From: Margaritifera margaritifera
Lineage: Eukaryota > Mollusca > Bivalvia > Unionida > Margaritiferidae
Length of the DNA stretch: 64,000 nt
Reading direction: 5' to 3'
NCBI GenBank assembly: GCA_029931535.1
Contig: JAQPZY010001688.1
Coordinates: 5,883,001 to 5,947,000, forward strand
A program made the translations under genes and the position numbers. Below are positions 45,549-56,219 of this stretch, one piece after another (the stretch's first letter is position 1; each line of letters begins with the position of its first letter). The notes under the pieces were generated by a model. The model had not been told where the DNA came from. It made no database searches and saw nothing but the letters and a program-made list of their open reading frames with translations.

Positions 45549-46385
45549 ATGGATATTCCAGCGTTTAAAAAAATTGATCTGAATGATCTATTTGAGATAG
45601 ACGGCTCAAGTAATGTGTTTAGTGCAAATATGCTTGCATCTTCGTATTATATTTTAGCAAAACTTTATGGAAACAATTTTCTTGAAAGTAATCCATCACC
45701 ATTCAGTGAAGAGGGCGCAAGAGTTGAGCACCAGAAAAATATGAACAATTATCGTAGCGCAATGGCAATGACATATGAAATGGAACATTTGTTAAGCTTG
45801 CTATCTGGTAAAGAGATAGAGAATGCGCATAACGAAATTAATCAAACGTTGTTTTTAAAAATGTGGATGTCAAAAAAATTTTTACCAGAGAATTTAAGGC
45901 AGCAGCAGCTCCTACAGAGCCTTCTGAACTGAATTATTTCAGAAAACTAAAATATCTTTATTACAATGACAATGACAAGTTTAAAAATCTTGTTGCTAAA
46001 ATTTACAGTAGTGACATAATAGGTACGATAAAAGGATTGCTAAACCCTGCACTAGGTCTACTTGCCGCTGCATATGCCACAATAAGGCAGAGAGTACTCG
46101 GAAAACCGCGTGACTTTGAACAGGGCAAGATAATAATTAGCGCTTCAACATGAGGATTATATCGAGGATGTTGCAAATGATATCACTATCGACATGGTAC
46201 CTAAAACATATAATTATCGTGACGCAATAGTGAAAAGATTGGATGAAACGACGTATTTAGAATATTTGACCGATGAAAGATTTGTAAAATACATGGATGC
46301 GTTAACTCAACCTGCGCTTAAGGATTTTAAAAGCGTAGTTGAAACTGCAGAGCGTGACAATGAATATTACATACCAAAAAGTTAA
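45549..46385 (+). pseudogene. Unknown protein (about 275 aa), two frameshifts
   Basis: Starts MDIPAFKKIDLNDLFEIDGS three bases after the previous stop. It is helical, with YEMEHLLSLLSGKEIENAHN. The frame changes near 45870 into AAAAPTEPSELNYFRKLKYL, with a hydrophobic/amphipathic segment GTIKGLLNPALGLLAAAYAT near 46021-46080, and again near 46135 into LQHEDYIEDVANDITIDM, ending YYIPKS and a TAA at 46383-46385. The single hydrophobic segment may be a membrane helix. The tight spacing with both neighbours points to a co-transcribed set. Family unknown. Confidence 0.5.
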
Positions 46386-46409
46386 ATTTTGTCTGTAATA
46401 AATAATAAG

Positions 46410-46739
46410 ATGTCTAAGAAAAATGCCATCAATTTCAACCACATCTCCAAGGCAATACCAAAGGATGATAGATTTGAGTTAATTGCGTACAACAATTATT
46501 ATCACAAAAAATCTTATTGTGCTAGGAAAGCTTATCGTTATTATGGTAGAATATTAAAATTAATTTATTATCTACCAATGGCCCTAATGGCAGAAGGTGT
46601 TGTCTCTGCTGGTGATATGGCTAATCCTTTCATGTTAATTATATCAGGTGTCGGAATTGTGTTAAATGCTGCTAGCAAAAAGATTGAGCCTAAATTTGAG
46701 AATAAAAAAGCGCCTAGCAAAATTGATACGATCACCTAA
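46410..46739 (+). CDS. Unknown membrane protein (109 aa)
   Basis: An intact frame. I prefer the second ATG (46410, MSKKNAINFNHISK) over 46389, because the upstream codons resemble intergenic sequence. The first 50 residues are basic and Tyr-rich (AYNNYYHKKSYCARKAYRYY). Two hydrophobic stretches follow: LKLIYYLPMALMAEGVV near 46555-46605 and MLIISGVGIVLNAA near 46631-46675. The tail is Lys-rich. It could be a virion membrane or lysis-type protein. No family recognised. It is one of the few undamaged genes in the element. Confidence 0.55.
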   Translation: MSKKNAINFNHISKAIPKDDRFELIAYNNYYHKKSYCARKAYRYYGRILKLIYYLPMALMAEGVVSAGDMANPFMLIISGVGIVLNAASKKIEPKFENKKAPSKIDTIT

Positions 46740-46789
46740 GTAAAATATTAAATCAAATACGAACTTATTTACGAGGCGAACATTACAAT

Positions 46790-46951
46790 ATGCTAGATTT
46801 GAAACAAGAATTTCGTGTCAAAGATGACATGTTGACAGATTTGCTGCCATTAAGGCTAAGCCATTACGAAAAACAATATGAGGAAAAATTTAATGAGTAC
46901 AAGGATATACCAGATGATGTTAGAAGAATTTTCTCTGATAGTAAAATATAA
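46790..46951 (+). CDS. Unknown small acidic/helical protein (53 aa)
   Basis: An intact frame from an ATG at 46790 to a TAA at 46949-46951, starting MLDLKQEFRVKDDMLTDLLP and ending DVRRIFSDSKI. Predominantly helical and charged, with no domain recognised. Its stop codon abuts the ATG of the next small gene (TAA directly followed by ATG). That tight packing supports both being real and translated from one message. Confidence 0.5.
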   Translation: MLDLKQEFRVKDDMLTDLLPLRLSHYEKQYEEKFNEYKDIPDDVRRIFSDSKI

Positions 46952-47041
46952 ATGTGGCTATCGGAGCTTGAGAGGAAATCACTTTGTTCTTGGGTATTTT
47001 TTATAGTAGTTGGATTACTTATCATCTTAATTACTCTCTAG
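46952..47041 (+). CDS. Tiny single-span membrane peptide (29 aa)
   Basis: MWLSELERKSLCSWVF followed by a hydrophobic run ending LLIILITL and a TAG at 47039-47041, the first bases of the right terminal repeat. A charged head of about ten residues and one transmembrane helix. Small single-span proteins at element ends can act in membrane permeabilisation, but here that is only a guess from the shape. Confidence 0.45.
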   Translation: MWLSELERKSLCSWVFFIVVGLLIILITL

Positions 47042-47376
47042 TGTAAATTTTATCTAAAATTACTATAGGGGGAGGAGGACATCACTAAAGATTAGATGAT
47101 TAAACATTACTAATGAAATTTTGTGTGAAATATTTATGGGGGGGGGGGGCAGTAGGCCATATCACTCGATGTGATGATATATATGTTAACAGATGTGATG
47201 GGGTATTAGTAGTAGGTATAAAGGCCATCTTATTCCTCTTAAACTGCAACGAAACCAAGCGAATGGAAGCGGCGGTGCGAGCGTTAGCGAACACCAGAGC
47301 GTAGAGGAGCAAAGTGAAGTGAAAGTTTAAGAGGGATAAGATGACAGAGCCAGGAACGACCTTTATACGTACTACT
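47040..47376. repeat. Right terminal inverted repeat
   Basis: Inverse match of 22761-23125, including the taatgtttaatcatctaatc block and a long G-run at 47139-47149. About 28 bases shorter than the left copy because of homopolymer changes and a deletion in the inner hairpin arm. Confidence 0.95.
47208..47376. other. Hairpin-forming tip of right terminus
   Basis: Opens agtagtaggtataaaggcc (47208) and closes with acctttatacgtactact (47359-47376), with paired ttcctcttaaac/gtttaagaggg blocks between. It lies in the same orientation as the left tip relative to the element, with a different loop sequence. Confidence 0.85.
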
Positions 47377-47381
47377 ATATC
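47377..47381. repeat. Right target-site duplication of the main Polinton (ATATC)
   Basis: Matches 22756-22760. Confidence 0.8.
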
Positions 47382-47530
47382 AGGTATCTCATAAATGATT
47401 TGGAAAATTCCTGTACTCTTTAAGTATGAGTTAAACGGTGTTCCAGTTATAGAGTTTTGTGTGCTAAGGTCAAAGCTTTATTCATTCATCACTGATAAAA
47501 TTGAAAATAATGTTTGCAAAGAGACAAAAA
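47382..47530 (+). pseudogene. Continuation of the older polB relic after the insertion
   Basis: Immediately beyond the right terminus a plus-strand reading gives FKYELNGVPVIEFCVLRSKL then YSFITDKIENNVCKETKNV. This aligns with FKDETNFIPIVEFVGLRSKI of the better polB at 23660-23720, the block that follows motif C. The relic on the left (to 22755) ends just after its motif-C region, so the two pieces are consecutive parts of one gene split by the Polinton. Confidence 0.8.
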
Positions 47531-47803
47531 ATGTGTAATGAAAAATAATTTTAAATTGGAAATGTACTAAGATTGTTTATTTAATCACAAGTAAAATTAC
47601 CAAGACATCAACTCCTCATGTCATACAATCACAAGATATAGCATCAAAATAAAAAAAACACAAGTGTATATGTATGGCGACAAGCGTTTATAGGTTGGCA
47701 ACGTAAATACATCACATTAGAGACTGGTAAACAATATATTATCAAAGGGAAATTCGAGACGCTTTAAAAGTTTGTTTATTTTGTTGGATTTAGCTTATCT
47801 ATA

Positions 47804-48060
47804 ATTTCACTTTCTACATCACCTGTGACAAGATTATTTTCCATAAAGATGGTTTCCATAGCTTTTTTGTCCTTTCTACAGAAGACCACTAGAAACCTAA
47901 CATTATCACGCAGGTCCTTTATCAAAGAATTTTACTGTTGCAGGATCACCCATACTGAAATTTCGAAATGTCTACCATCTAAAGTTCGTTATGTTAGGTT
48001 AGTTACTTTTTTTTTACATCATCTAAATTCCCCCAGTCATCAACCATAAAAAGGTATTTG
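47804..48060 (-). pseudogene. Packaging ATPase relic from another Polinton
   Basis: A minus-strand fragment with a Walker B-like KYLFMVDDWGNLDD near 48008-48060, then GRHFEISVWVILQQ near 47943-47980 (the GRH..I.V...QQ sensor region of FtsK/HerA ATPases) and, after a frame change near 47915, DLRDNVRFLVVFCRKDKKAM near 47850-47910, ending LNPTK and a TAA at 47804-47806. Walker A is not found upstream. The sequence differs clearly from the ATPase at 42.7-43.4 kb, so it belongs to a different lineage, probably the older element whose polB flanks it. Confidence 0.6.
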
Positions 48061-49380
48061 TGTCATGATAGACATCACATCAATGGCTGTAGCTATAACC
48101 TATTACCACTTTTCCAATGACAGCTTAAAGTTAGGAGTGGTAACCGTTTTATTCTATCCGTAGATGCTTTAGGTCGTGTTGTTGTGAATATGATTTTAGC
48201 ATTTGACCTTTGGATTGCTTTTTTAAAACAGAAATGTAACTATAGTTTAGTCAATAAGGACTCATTTGGCTTTAAAGATAATAAGCGATTTATTTTATAA
48301 AATGTTGTCACATGCTATTAGGTAGTGAAACTATGAACTGATTAAAAAAAGCTATAGTGATTAACTGTACAATTTCTTTAGGCGGTAGGTCGTAAACCTT
48401 AATAGCTTTTCAAAAACATGCCGTAGGCTTTCGTAAGGGAAGAGTTTAATATTGCACGGTAAATTGTGTTGATGCTGTTTTTCGTTTCAGTCGACATTTG
48501 ACTGCGGTTAAAAGATATGCTATTTATTACCCCCAAAAGTTAAGGCATATACCAATATAAGTTTTAATTTCCTTTAATATCTATAGTGTTAACAATTATT
48601 TCGGTTAAAGTTTGTGCTGTCAGGTATCGATAGTGAACTAAGCGAAAAATGGAATAATTAGCACTTACACCTTTTCTAGTATATATGTTTGATGGATGCA
48701 ACTTTGAGGCCGGATTTAGGTGCTGCACGTTAAACAGAGTTACTAATGTCTTTTGTTTCGTTCTACATTTGAGTGTGGGTAAAAGGTATGCTATTTATTA
48801 CTCGAAACGTTTAAGTATTTTTGGTATTTAGTTGTAGGACACATACATGGTTTTATCTTTTTGAATTTGTATGGGATTTGCTATTGTTTTTTTTAGTGGT
48901 GTTTATTTTCTTAGTCTCTAACATTATGCTCTGAATTGGTTTTGGCACTTCATCAGCTTTAAAAACAGAAACAACTTTACTTTTAGACCGAATGAGCAAA
49001 ATACACCAAAAGAACTACACTACCAACTTTCATATAATAGACTGTGGTATTTGAAGTATCTGAATTTGTATCTTTTCTTTTACATAGTGACAAAGATTTC
49101 ACGTCTTTTTTTAAATTTGTTTCTCGTCCATTTTTCAAACTTTTTTTCATTCAAGGTTTTCCCGGTTATCTCTTTGTATGTTCCATTTGTCGTTGATATG
49201 TTCAAATCCTTTTTGTACTCTACAACTTCTGAACGCGATCTTCAAACAGTATAAACCTCGAGGAAAGGCAACATCAAATCAATGCCTACACCAAGCACTA
49301 TAGCAGACCAGACTGGAAAGGAGTTTCTGGTCACTTTAGGTTGAAAGAAAGAAAAAAAGCGATAAATGGGTTGTTACTCA
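48061..49380. other. Intergenic or fully decayed element DNA
   Basis: No readable gene. The frame 49051-49254 is hydrophobic and unassigned. By position this should be part of the older Polinton. Confidence 0.4.
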
Positions 49381-49389
49381 TTGCTGAGA

Positions 49390-50190
49390 TATTCTTTGGA
49401 GACTACTGTTTTTCAAAGACAACCAATGAAAGTTCCTGACGAAACAGAGATGTGAAGAATAGACAGTAATCAGCCGTTTGATGAACAGGTAAGAGATGCT
49501 GAGATTATAATTGACGAATAACACATAAAATTCAAAGCCGAGAGCTTCCACCTGTTGTTAAAAGATTATTCTCTATTCAAGAGGATCGAAAATTAAGGGA
49601 TATGTAAATGCTGGAGAAGCTATAAATTCTAAAATATAACATTTAAATGTGATGTTGAAATCTATAAAAGGAGATTGAAGAGTTTAAAGTCGAGATTAGT
49701 AGAATAATAGGCGCAAAGAAAGCCGTATATCAAGAACAGCTGGAAAGTGTTGAAAGCAAACAAGCGCAAATAGTTGAAGATGAAGTTGAACGTAGTTGGA
49801 GATAGTTTCCAGATAAAACACTTCAGTTCAACAGTTAATGAATAATTGACATTGTGTGAAAGGCTTAAACAACTGTTTAAAGAAGAGGGTGTAAAATCAG
49901 CTGTTATAGCCACTAATAGGTATCAATAAAAAAAAAAAAAAATATTGATCTGTCTATAGCAAATTAGGTACAAAAACTATTGCTCTGTCTATAGCAAATT
50001 TTTTAAAAGGTTTAGTAAAGAAGTGGCGGTAGCGCCCCATCAGGGGGCAAAGATGATTCGTTCGTTGACAAAATTAAAAAAAAAAATTAAAAATTGGTAA
50101 TTACTTATTTGAGTTAGGGAAAAAAGCAGGATCAGCTTTACATGCTATTATTAGTAGTGTCATATACTGGTTTTAAAACAGCTAGATGGG
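49390..50190 (+). pseudogene. Polinton coiled-coil/membrane protein relic
   Basis: Plus-strand pieces in several frames: IDSNQPFDEQVRDAEIIIDE near 49460-49520; a coiled coil EIEEFKVEISRIIGAKKAVY then EQLESVESKQAQIVEDEVE near 49670-49795; LCERLKQLFKEEGVKSAVIA near 49855-49915; and, past a short interruption, LFELGKKAGSALHAIISSVI near 50110-50165. A coiled coil followed by a Gly/Ala-rich hydrophobic end fits a minor protein found with some Polintons. The first block recurs at 63.8 kb (EPINERLRETETIIYD). Confidence 0.5.
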
Positions 50191-50403
50191 TTGATTTTGT
50201 ATAGATGAACCTGTTTTACTTGTTTTGGCATTAACGGGTTGCTGTTTGTTTTTTTTCACTAGAGGTGTAGACAGAGCATCTAGCAAAATTTGCAAAGGAA
50301 GAGTCTTAAATAGTGGAGACAGACTGTGTAATAGATGTTTAGTTTCCAACTTGTGCAGATTACATAATTCGTGATACTTTGATTTAATCTTGCATACTTT
50401 CAT
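50182..50403 (-). CDS. Unassigned small basic reading frame (73 codons)
   Basis: MKVCKIKSKYHELCNLHKLE then LLHSLSPLFKTLPLQILLDA and a Lys/Gln/Pro-rich tail. It lies tail to tail with the coiled-coil relic, so it could be a small gene of the same old element. No family recognised. Confidence 0.25.
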   Translation of the reverse strand: MKVCKIKSKYHELCNLHKLETKHLLHSLSPLFKTLPLQILLDALSTPLVKKNKQQPVNAKTSKTGSSIQNQPI

Positions 50404-50884
50404 CTATCAGACCACTGTTGTCTTGCCTAAAGAAATAAGTACACCCAGTCGGTTCAGCTTTGTCTGTCATAGAATTTATTTATCAGCTGACGATGTTCTC
50501 CAGTATTCAACAGTACCCAATCGATAGTTATATTTAGGTATTATGCAGATAACACGAGAAGCAGGTCTAAGCTTCCTAAAGCCTTGGTGGGCAAGTTCTG
50601 TGTTCTTCTGGCCGCTTATCTTGAGACATCTTCAATCATGCTGTAGAGAAATTTTAAAATTGTTGCAAATCAAATTAAATTTTTCATAGATATTATTTAA
50701 ATGAATGCATCATCGTCAGGTAAAAGTATCTTACAATCAAGAAAATAAGAAATTCTGCGTATCATGTCTATACGGATTTCAGAATTTCTTACTGTATAGT
50801 GGGGTAATCGTAGATTATATCCGGGATAATTCATTGTTTTTATATTGATAGTAATAACCACAACACAGAATTTGCTCCGACAAT
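50404..50884. other. Unannotated DNA
   Basis: Nothing recognised. The minus-strand frame 50697-50969 overlaps the retroelement piece that follows and is probably its antisense. Confidence 0.35.
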
Positions 50885-51130
50885 CAACATGCCAAAAAAA
50901 GGTCTGAAGTGTTATCTGAACATTTGATAAAACGCGGCTACGACAAAGACCTGATAGCGCAGGCAACACAGATGGCTAAGCAAGCATACCGCATACGGAA
51001 GAAAAGGAAACGGTTGATCGGATACCATTTATCCTGACATACCATTCAGAAAAATTAAAAATAGGTCAAATCATCCAGAAACAATGGCCCATCGTGTGAC
51101 ACACTAAAGTTAATCCTCACAAACAAACTA
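50885..51130 (+). pseudogene. Retroelement RT C-terminal fragment (Penelope-like?)
   Basis: Reads LSEHLIKRGYDKDLIAQATQ with a basic stretch YRIRKKRKRL, then in the next frame IPFILTYHSE and IGQIIQKQWPIV. A 'Lxx-RGY....L..A' helix, basic linker and 'PF.xTY....I..I..K.WPI' order occurs downstream of the reverse transcriptase in Penelope-like and some other retroelements. Only this piece is present. Confidence 0.4.
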
Positions 51131-52470
51131 GTAGTAGCCTATTGGATATTTAAAATGTTTCTCTTTTTTTGACTCTTTCCATTTTCCACATTTTTTTCTA
51201 AAACGACTCTAGAAATTCATGGCCATCACTACAAACTTGCATACTTATATTTTCTACACAATTATTAACAGAATTCTATCTGGAACGTTTAGATATGCTC
51301 AAGGAATGAGCCTTAAAGTTTTTCACAATTTATTAACCTTTCTCCCAGCATGCAACGCCACATCACCAACTTTTGAATATGCTTTAATTGTGATTCAAAA
51401 GAAATAATACCAAACATACCAAACGTTTTAAAATACGAGATCAGATAAAATATCAGTCATTGTTAGATTCCTAATTCTATGAATAACATCTTTGATGAGG
51501 ACATTTCTTCCAGTTGATAATTTGAATATATTACAGAGCTGAAAGAAGATTACTTGACATTTAACGGAATTAGATACTTTGCTGTTTTTAAATTTTAAAG
51601 TTGGCATATTCAATTTTAGCATTGGGTGCTATCTTGATGAATTTAAACACATTAATTTTTTTTTAATAATCAGCAGAGAAAAAAAAACGTCGAAAACTAA
51701 GTAATGCACATGACTGAAAATATTACTAAAACAAATTGTGCTGCATGTTTTGTAGTCGATACAATTGTTCCATTGACAATGACTGGAACAATAGTTGTTC
51801 TTACATGAGTGTATATCTGCGACATAGTTAAATATTATCAAGGAAATCAAAATCAGACTAAAACAAAGTAACTTAAAGTAATATTATTTACAATATCCTT
51901 AATAATAAAGTTAGCAGTTTTAAAAACTTCTACATTTTTATTGGGTTCTTATATTTCTCTTTTCTGTGGCATTCTATCACTTTTAGACCCGTCACTGCTG
52001 ACTCTCATTTATTCTTTTCTCTGACCAATTCAGGCTCAGAAATGTCAAAATAAAATGCACGGGATAATATAATCTATATCGAGATGATTCGTTCGTTTCA
52101 ACAACAGATTGGTCCGGTTTTGTGAAGTTCAACCATGTGATATATAATTCCGGAAAAGTAATTTCATTCAACATAGACAAAATAAGGAATTCTGTGGAAG
52201 GATTACCCAGCATGATTTATTCTCTAGGGCATAAAATGAAGCAACAGTTTAAAGAAGTAACGAAACATTTCATTGATGAACAAACAAAGCACACGCAACT
52301 TTGTAAATATCTAGGTATTTCTAAATCTACTTTAAAATTCCTCCTAAACTTTCATTATTATTCCAAGGCATTACAGTTTCTTCGAATACTTTGACAAACA
52401 AAAAGTTTGGCCATTTAACGTTTTTGACACGCAATAATTGACACCTAAATTGTTTTATTATATATGATGA
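51131..52470. other. Unannotated AT-rich DNA
   Basis: Plus-strand frames 51219-51407 and 52122-52394 (90 codons, starting MKFNHVIYNSGKVISFN) show protein-like composition but no family I recognise. Confidence 0.35.
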
Positions 52471-52715
52471 AGGACAGTGGCTTATCCTTACTACTAGATA
52501 CATAATGAATGACAGTGGCGTATCGTTACTACTAGGTATATAACGAATGACAGTGGCGTATCGTTACTACTAGGTATATAATGAATGACAGTGGCGTATC
52601 GTTACTACTAGGTATATAACGAATGACAGTGGCGTATCGTTACTACTAGGTATATAATGAATGACAGTGGCTTATCCTTACTACTTGGTACATACTGAAT
52701 GGCAGTGTCTTATTG
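52471..52715. repeat. 38-bp tandem array, about 6 copies
   Basis: Unit gacagtggcgtatcgttact plus actaggtatataacgaat, period 38. The outer copies are more diverged (cttatccttac) than the inner ones. Confidence 0.94.
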
Positions 52716-52736
52716 TTACTTCGATCATTATAATAT

Positions 52737-54000
52737 TTATGATTTTTTGGCATATATATTGGGTATCATACCTATTCCTGCTCTGGTTCCAAATTCAATC
52801 AGTAGGATTATATCATAATCTGTAGCCAATTCTAATTTATTTTTGTTTGTTTTCAAACTAATATCATAAGTTAGTCCATATGCACTAAAATAATGTGCTG
52901 GGTCTAGTTTATACTTATTCTTGCAGACATTCTAAATCCATCAGAAATGTCAGATAACATTAAAGTAACTTTCTTTACGTAGTAGTCGCGTTAGTCAGTA
53001 AATGTATTAAATTTGAAAAGCTACATGACATCTTTGACGTACTTGTAACCTTCATCTGTTATCCCTAATCCTCAAAGATTTAAATAACATTTCTCGACTG
53101 GTGAATCTTTTGTTCATTAGATTTTTCAAAGGCATCAAAGTATTGGTATAGATAAATATATTTTCTCAAATAGTTTGGTTCGATGTTTGTGGTGCTGACG
53201 GAAGCTAACTCATCATCTTCGGATCAATTAAAATGTGCATTTTATTCTTGTATATTTATCATCGTTTAGATTTTCTGCAAGTTGTCCTAGAGATTGACCT
53301 ATAAACCAAAAACTATGTAAAAATCTTGTTCTTCTTTCACTAGGTTCTTTTGTCCTTTTTTACAACTCTTTCGACTATTAAATGCTTACTAAACGAAATA
53401 TATATTTCACTAGTCCTTGATCTGGATCGTATTTTTACTACAGCTTGATATACAGATGAGAATCGTATCCCGATAAATTATGGGATATTTTTGGATATTA
53501 ATAATCTAAATTTCACTCATTATGTGCAGGACCTATGTAGTTTCAAGTTAAGTGATCATGATATCTTAATTTGTTATATTTCAGTTATCTGCTTAACACA
53601 AATTTTGCACAAATAATATTGGGCAAATTATAACGCTTTTCTCTTTACCAGTGAATATCATTTTAGCAGTCTTTTTGGCTTTAGTTCCTCGTAAATAGTT
53701 TCTGCAATTGATTGCAAATATTTATTTATGCAGTCAGCACCTCAGTAAATTATAGGATCAGAAGCTTTGCCTATTGATTAAACGTAAAGACAAAATCTGT
53801 CCTGATGGTACGTGTTTTGCAGTTTTTATTCTCCATTATGTCTTTGAATTTTGCCGACAATTGCTTATGGACTCCATTATGCTTTGAAAATTACAATAAA
53901 AGAACAAAGGGAACTTTTAGTTGCTGATGGTAGTTTTTAAATTTAACAACAGAACCCTCTTCAGACATATCTACGTGACTCTCTCTTTCTCTTCTGTCAT
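52737..54000 (-). pseudogene. Polinton DNA polymerase B relic, minus strand
   Basis: From the 5' side: DCINKYLQSIAETIYEELKP near 53670-53735; FAQYYLCKICV near 53600-53640, matching the zinc-cluster region; FLHSFWFIGQSLGQLAENLN near 53265-53325, aligning with FIDSGQFMAASLENL of the 33.4-kb copy; FTDYRDYYVKKVTLMLSDIS near 52950-53010 (Exo III region, GDYHDLYLLTD in the other copy); and YKLDPAHYFSAYGLTYDISL then ATDYDIILLIEFGTRAGIGM near 52755-52905. Stops break it at several points and nothing after the IPNIYAKK block is found. It belongs to a separate element from those at 19-22 kb and 33-34 kb, because it overlaps the same domains. Confidence 0.8.
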
Positions 54001-56210
54001 TTTAACTAAGCTTGGCTGCTGTTCGTAGATATAAAACATATATATTAAGAAGATAGCAAGAGACTGGATAATAGATAGTAAAATCTATTATATGGAATAT
54101 AATAGCACGAGGCTAGGACCCCTATCAATTGAGCTAAAGATGTACAGCACCTCAAGACCAGACTTGGAATTCAGGTTTCTATAGCAACCACAATTCTTAA
54201 ACCAATCTGACTCTCACTAGGTTTCTAGCAACCACAATTCTTAAACCAATCTGACTCTCATTATATATTTTTCTTTTAAGAATTCTACGAGCTTTGATTA
54301 TGTATCCTTTATGTCTTCGGTGAGTTTGGAATACCTATTGAATCTAATTCAAATTAATAATAAAAAAAATACTTGTTATAGCAAACTAGTTGAGTACACG
54401 TTTCAAATCATTTGAATGTAATATCAGATTTGAATATAATATCTGCTATTGTTTAGTTCTGATGCTGATTGAAGTCCATGATGGATATAACACATATGCG
54501 ACCTAGTCGTTGTATAATTCACCTGATTCTTGATTATAACCTTCTGAGCAATATAACAATAATGGTAATAATTGCCTCTCCACTGCCAATCATAAATCCA
54601 ATAATGCATATTATGCTCTTCTGTCATTTACTTCTCAAACTTATCACTATATCAAACCTTTCTTGAATACATTTTCAAACAGTTACAGTCACTATGATCA
54701 TTTCTCTTGATAAAAAATATTTTTGTGGTAACCACCGAAGCCGTTTATAACACAATTCCTTTTTATCCTGGGTAATGATTTAAAAACTTCCAGGTCATTG
54801 ATCGGTATATTTTATAACATATTACTCGCATATTTTAATGAAAAGAATTAGAATTTTACATGAAATCCATTTTGACAAATATTGGCACGAATTTGTTTCT
54901 CTTATATCGATCATATGTCGATCAAGATTCATATACAACAGCATAGCCTTGAGTTATTTGGTAAACATTTATTTCGTTTTCGTTGTTATTCTACGGCTGA
55001 TATTACGCCAAGACGATATTCAAACCAATCATAGTCCAAGCCATGACGAAGATTCTTCCTCGGGTTATGCGTTGAGTGGACTTTCTATTTCTATCTGAAT
55101 ACGCAAAGTATTAGAAATACTAGTTTGTACTCTATATCGCCCGAAACGTTTGGATAGTTTATTTTGGTGCTGGCGTGAACGAATCTTTCGTGTAGCATTA
55201 GATGAAACACCTCATGTTATTCTTCTTGATAATTGGTATTTAGCTTTCCTAAATGCGTTACAACCTGTTGTGTCTAATGCATTAACTACACAAAATCTGC
55301 ATGGCATCATTACTGAACCAACTCAAATATAACATTATAGAAGCGCGCTCCTGGATCCCGTGATTCTCGGGATTCACAAGCGTGTGATTGAATCGTGTGT
55401 GATCCCTATTGAGATTTCTATCAGTATCATGAAGCCACCTGTTAAGGTCAGTTGTACTCTTACGAACGATGTTTAGATTTACAAAACAGCATATTTTGAT
55501 TGATTACGTGATCTTGTTCGAAACACACAAATAGGGCTCAACTGTTTCATGACAGTATTACTGTTGATCAGACGTGCGAAACTTTTACTTATACTTTTTA
55601 ATTATTATTATTGCAGCATACAAAATGTCACAATATCTGTCCTTCCGAATAATTCGTTTCACCTTATTAAAAGCTGGTTCTTTTATTTTTGGAGTATCGA
55701 ATTTTATATACTCCAATAATTTTAACGATATATTTTTATTGGGTTCCTAGCTATTTAAAAAATCATCATATACTTTCCACTTTACTAGTACGTTTTATTT
55801 TTCCGATTGTTTCGTTTTTAAAAAATTTTCAGCCTTGAAAACGTCATATTGTTAGTCGCATAAAGATGGCTTCTTCTGGTAAAATATCACCTCAATATTC
55901 TCTCCTTTTAGTCCTCAAATTTATACACAAAACAACTATATTGTATAGCCATACATAAAGGGACTGTTGACAATCAGTGCAGTTTGAATTATCTGGTAGG
56001 TGAAACAAATTAGCCCCTCGGCTCAATCTTGTCTGTCCCCAGAACAATCAACTCTAAGGATTTTAATACACAGGTGTATCCTCGTGGATAGGATTCATTG
56101 CTTCTTATGTCAAATTGACTGATGTGTTCACTTCAACTGATTGCATACTTGACCTTACTCCCACTGGAGCAACTACCTAGGCTACAAGAAAATCTAGGAA
56201 CATCGGAAGT
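54001..56210. other. Mostly unannotated DNA
   Basis: Includes a 46-bp duplication (54175-54263). A coding-like plus-strand stretch at 54838-55332, with SSSGYALSGLSIS and LDETPHVILLDNWYLAFLNA, is unassigned. Frames elsewhere look random. Confidence 0.35.
54175..54263. repeat. 46-bp direct duplication
   Basis: Two copies of gtttct(at)agcaaccacaattcttaa and the following accaatctgactctca. Confidence 0.92.
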
Positions 56211-56219
56211 AAGTCAAGC

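Larger units (their letters stand above)
22761..47376. mobile_element. Polinton/Maverick element, 24.6 kb including a nested Gypsy element
   Basis: It is bounded by terminal inverted repeats starting AGTAGTAGG and by a matching ATATC flank on each side. Subtracting the 8.15-kb Gypsy insert leaves about 16.5 kb, a normal Polinton size. It carries the core set expected of the group: protein-primed polB, retroviral-type integrase, adenain-like protease, packaging ATPase, double-jelly-roll capsid and penton proteins. Minus-strand genes fill 23.2-43.4 kb, and a plus-strand block fills 43.4-47.0 kb. Additional cargo includes a YqaJ-type exonuclease, an HNH endonuclease, a PLA2 protein and a fibre-like gene. 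Most genes have a few frameshifts, and the integrase has lost part of its core, so this copy is not autonomous. Confidence 0.95.

Noticed and set aside
54838..55332. Two neighbouring plus-strand frames that might be one gene
   Set aside because: The composition is protein-like, but I find no motif, repeat or element context to support a call. Left as unannotated.
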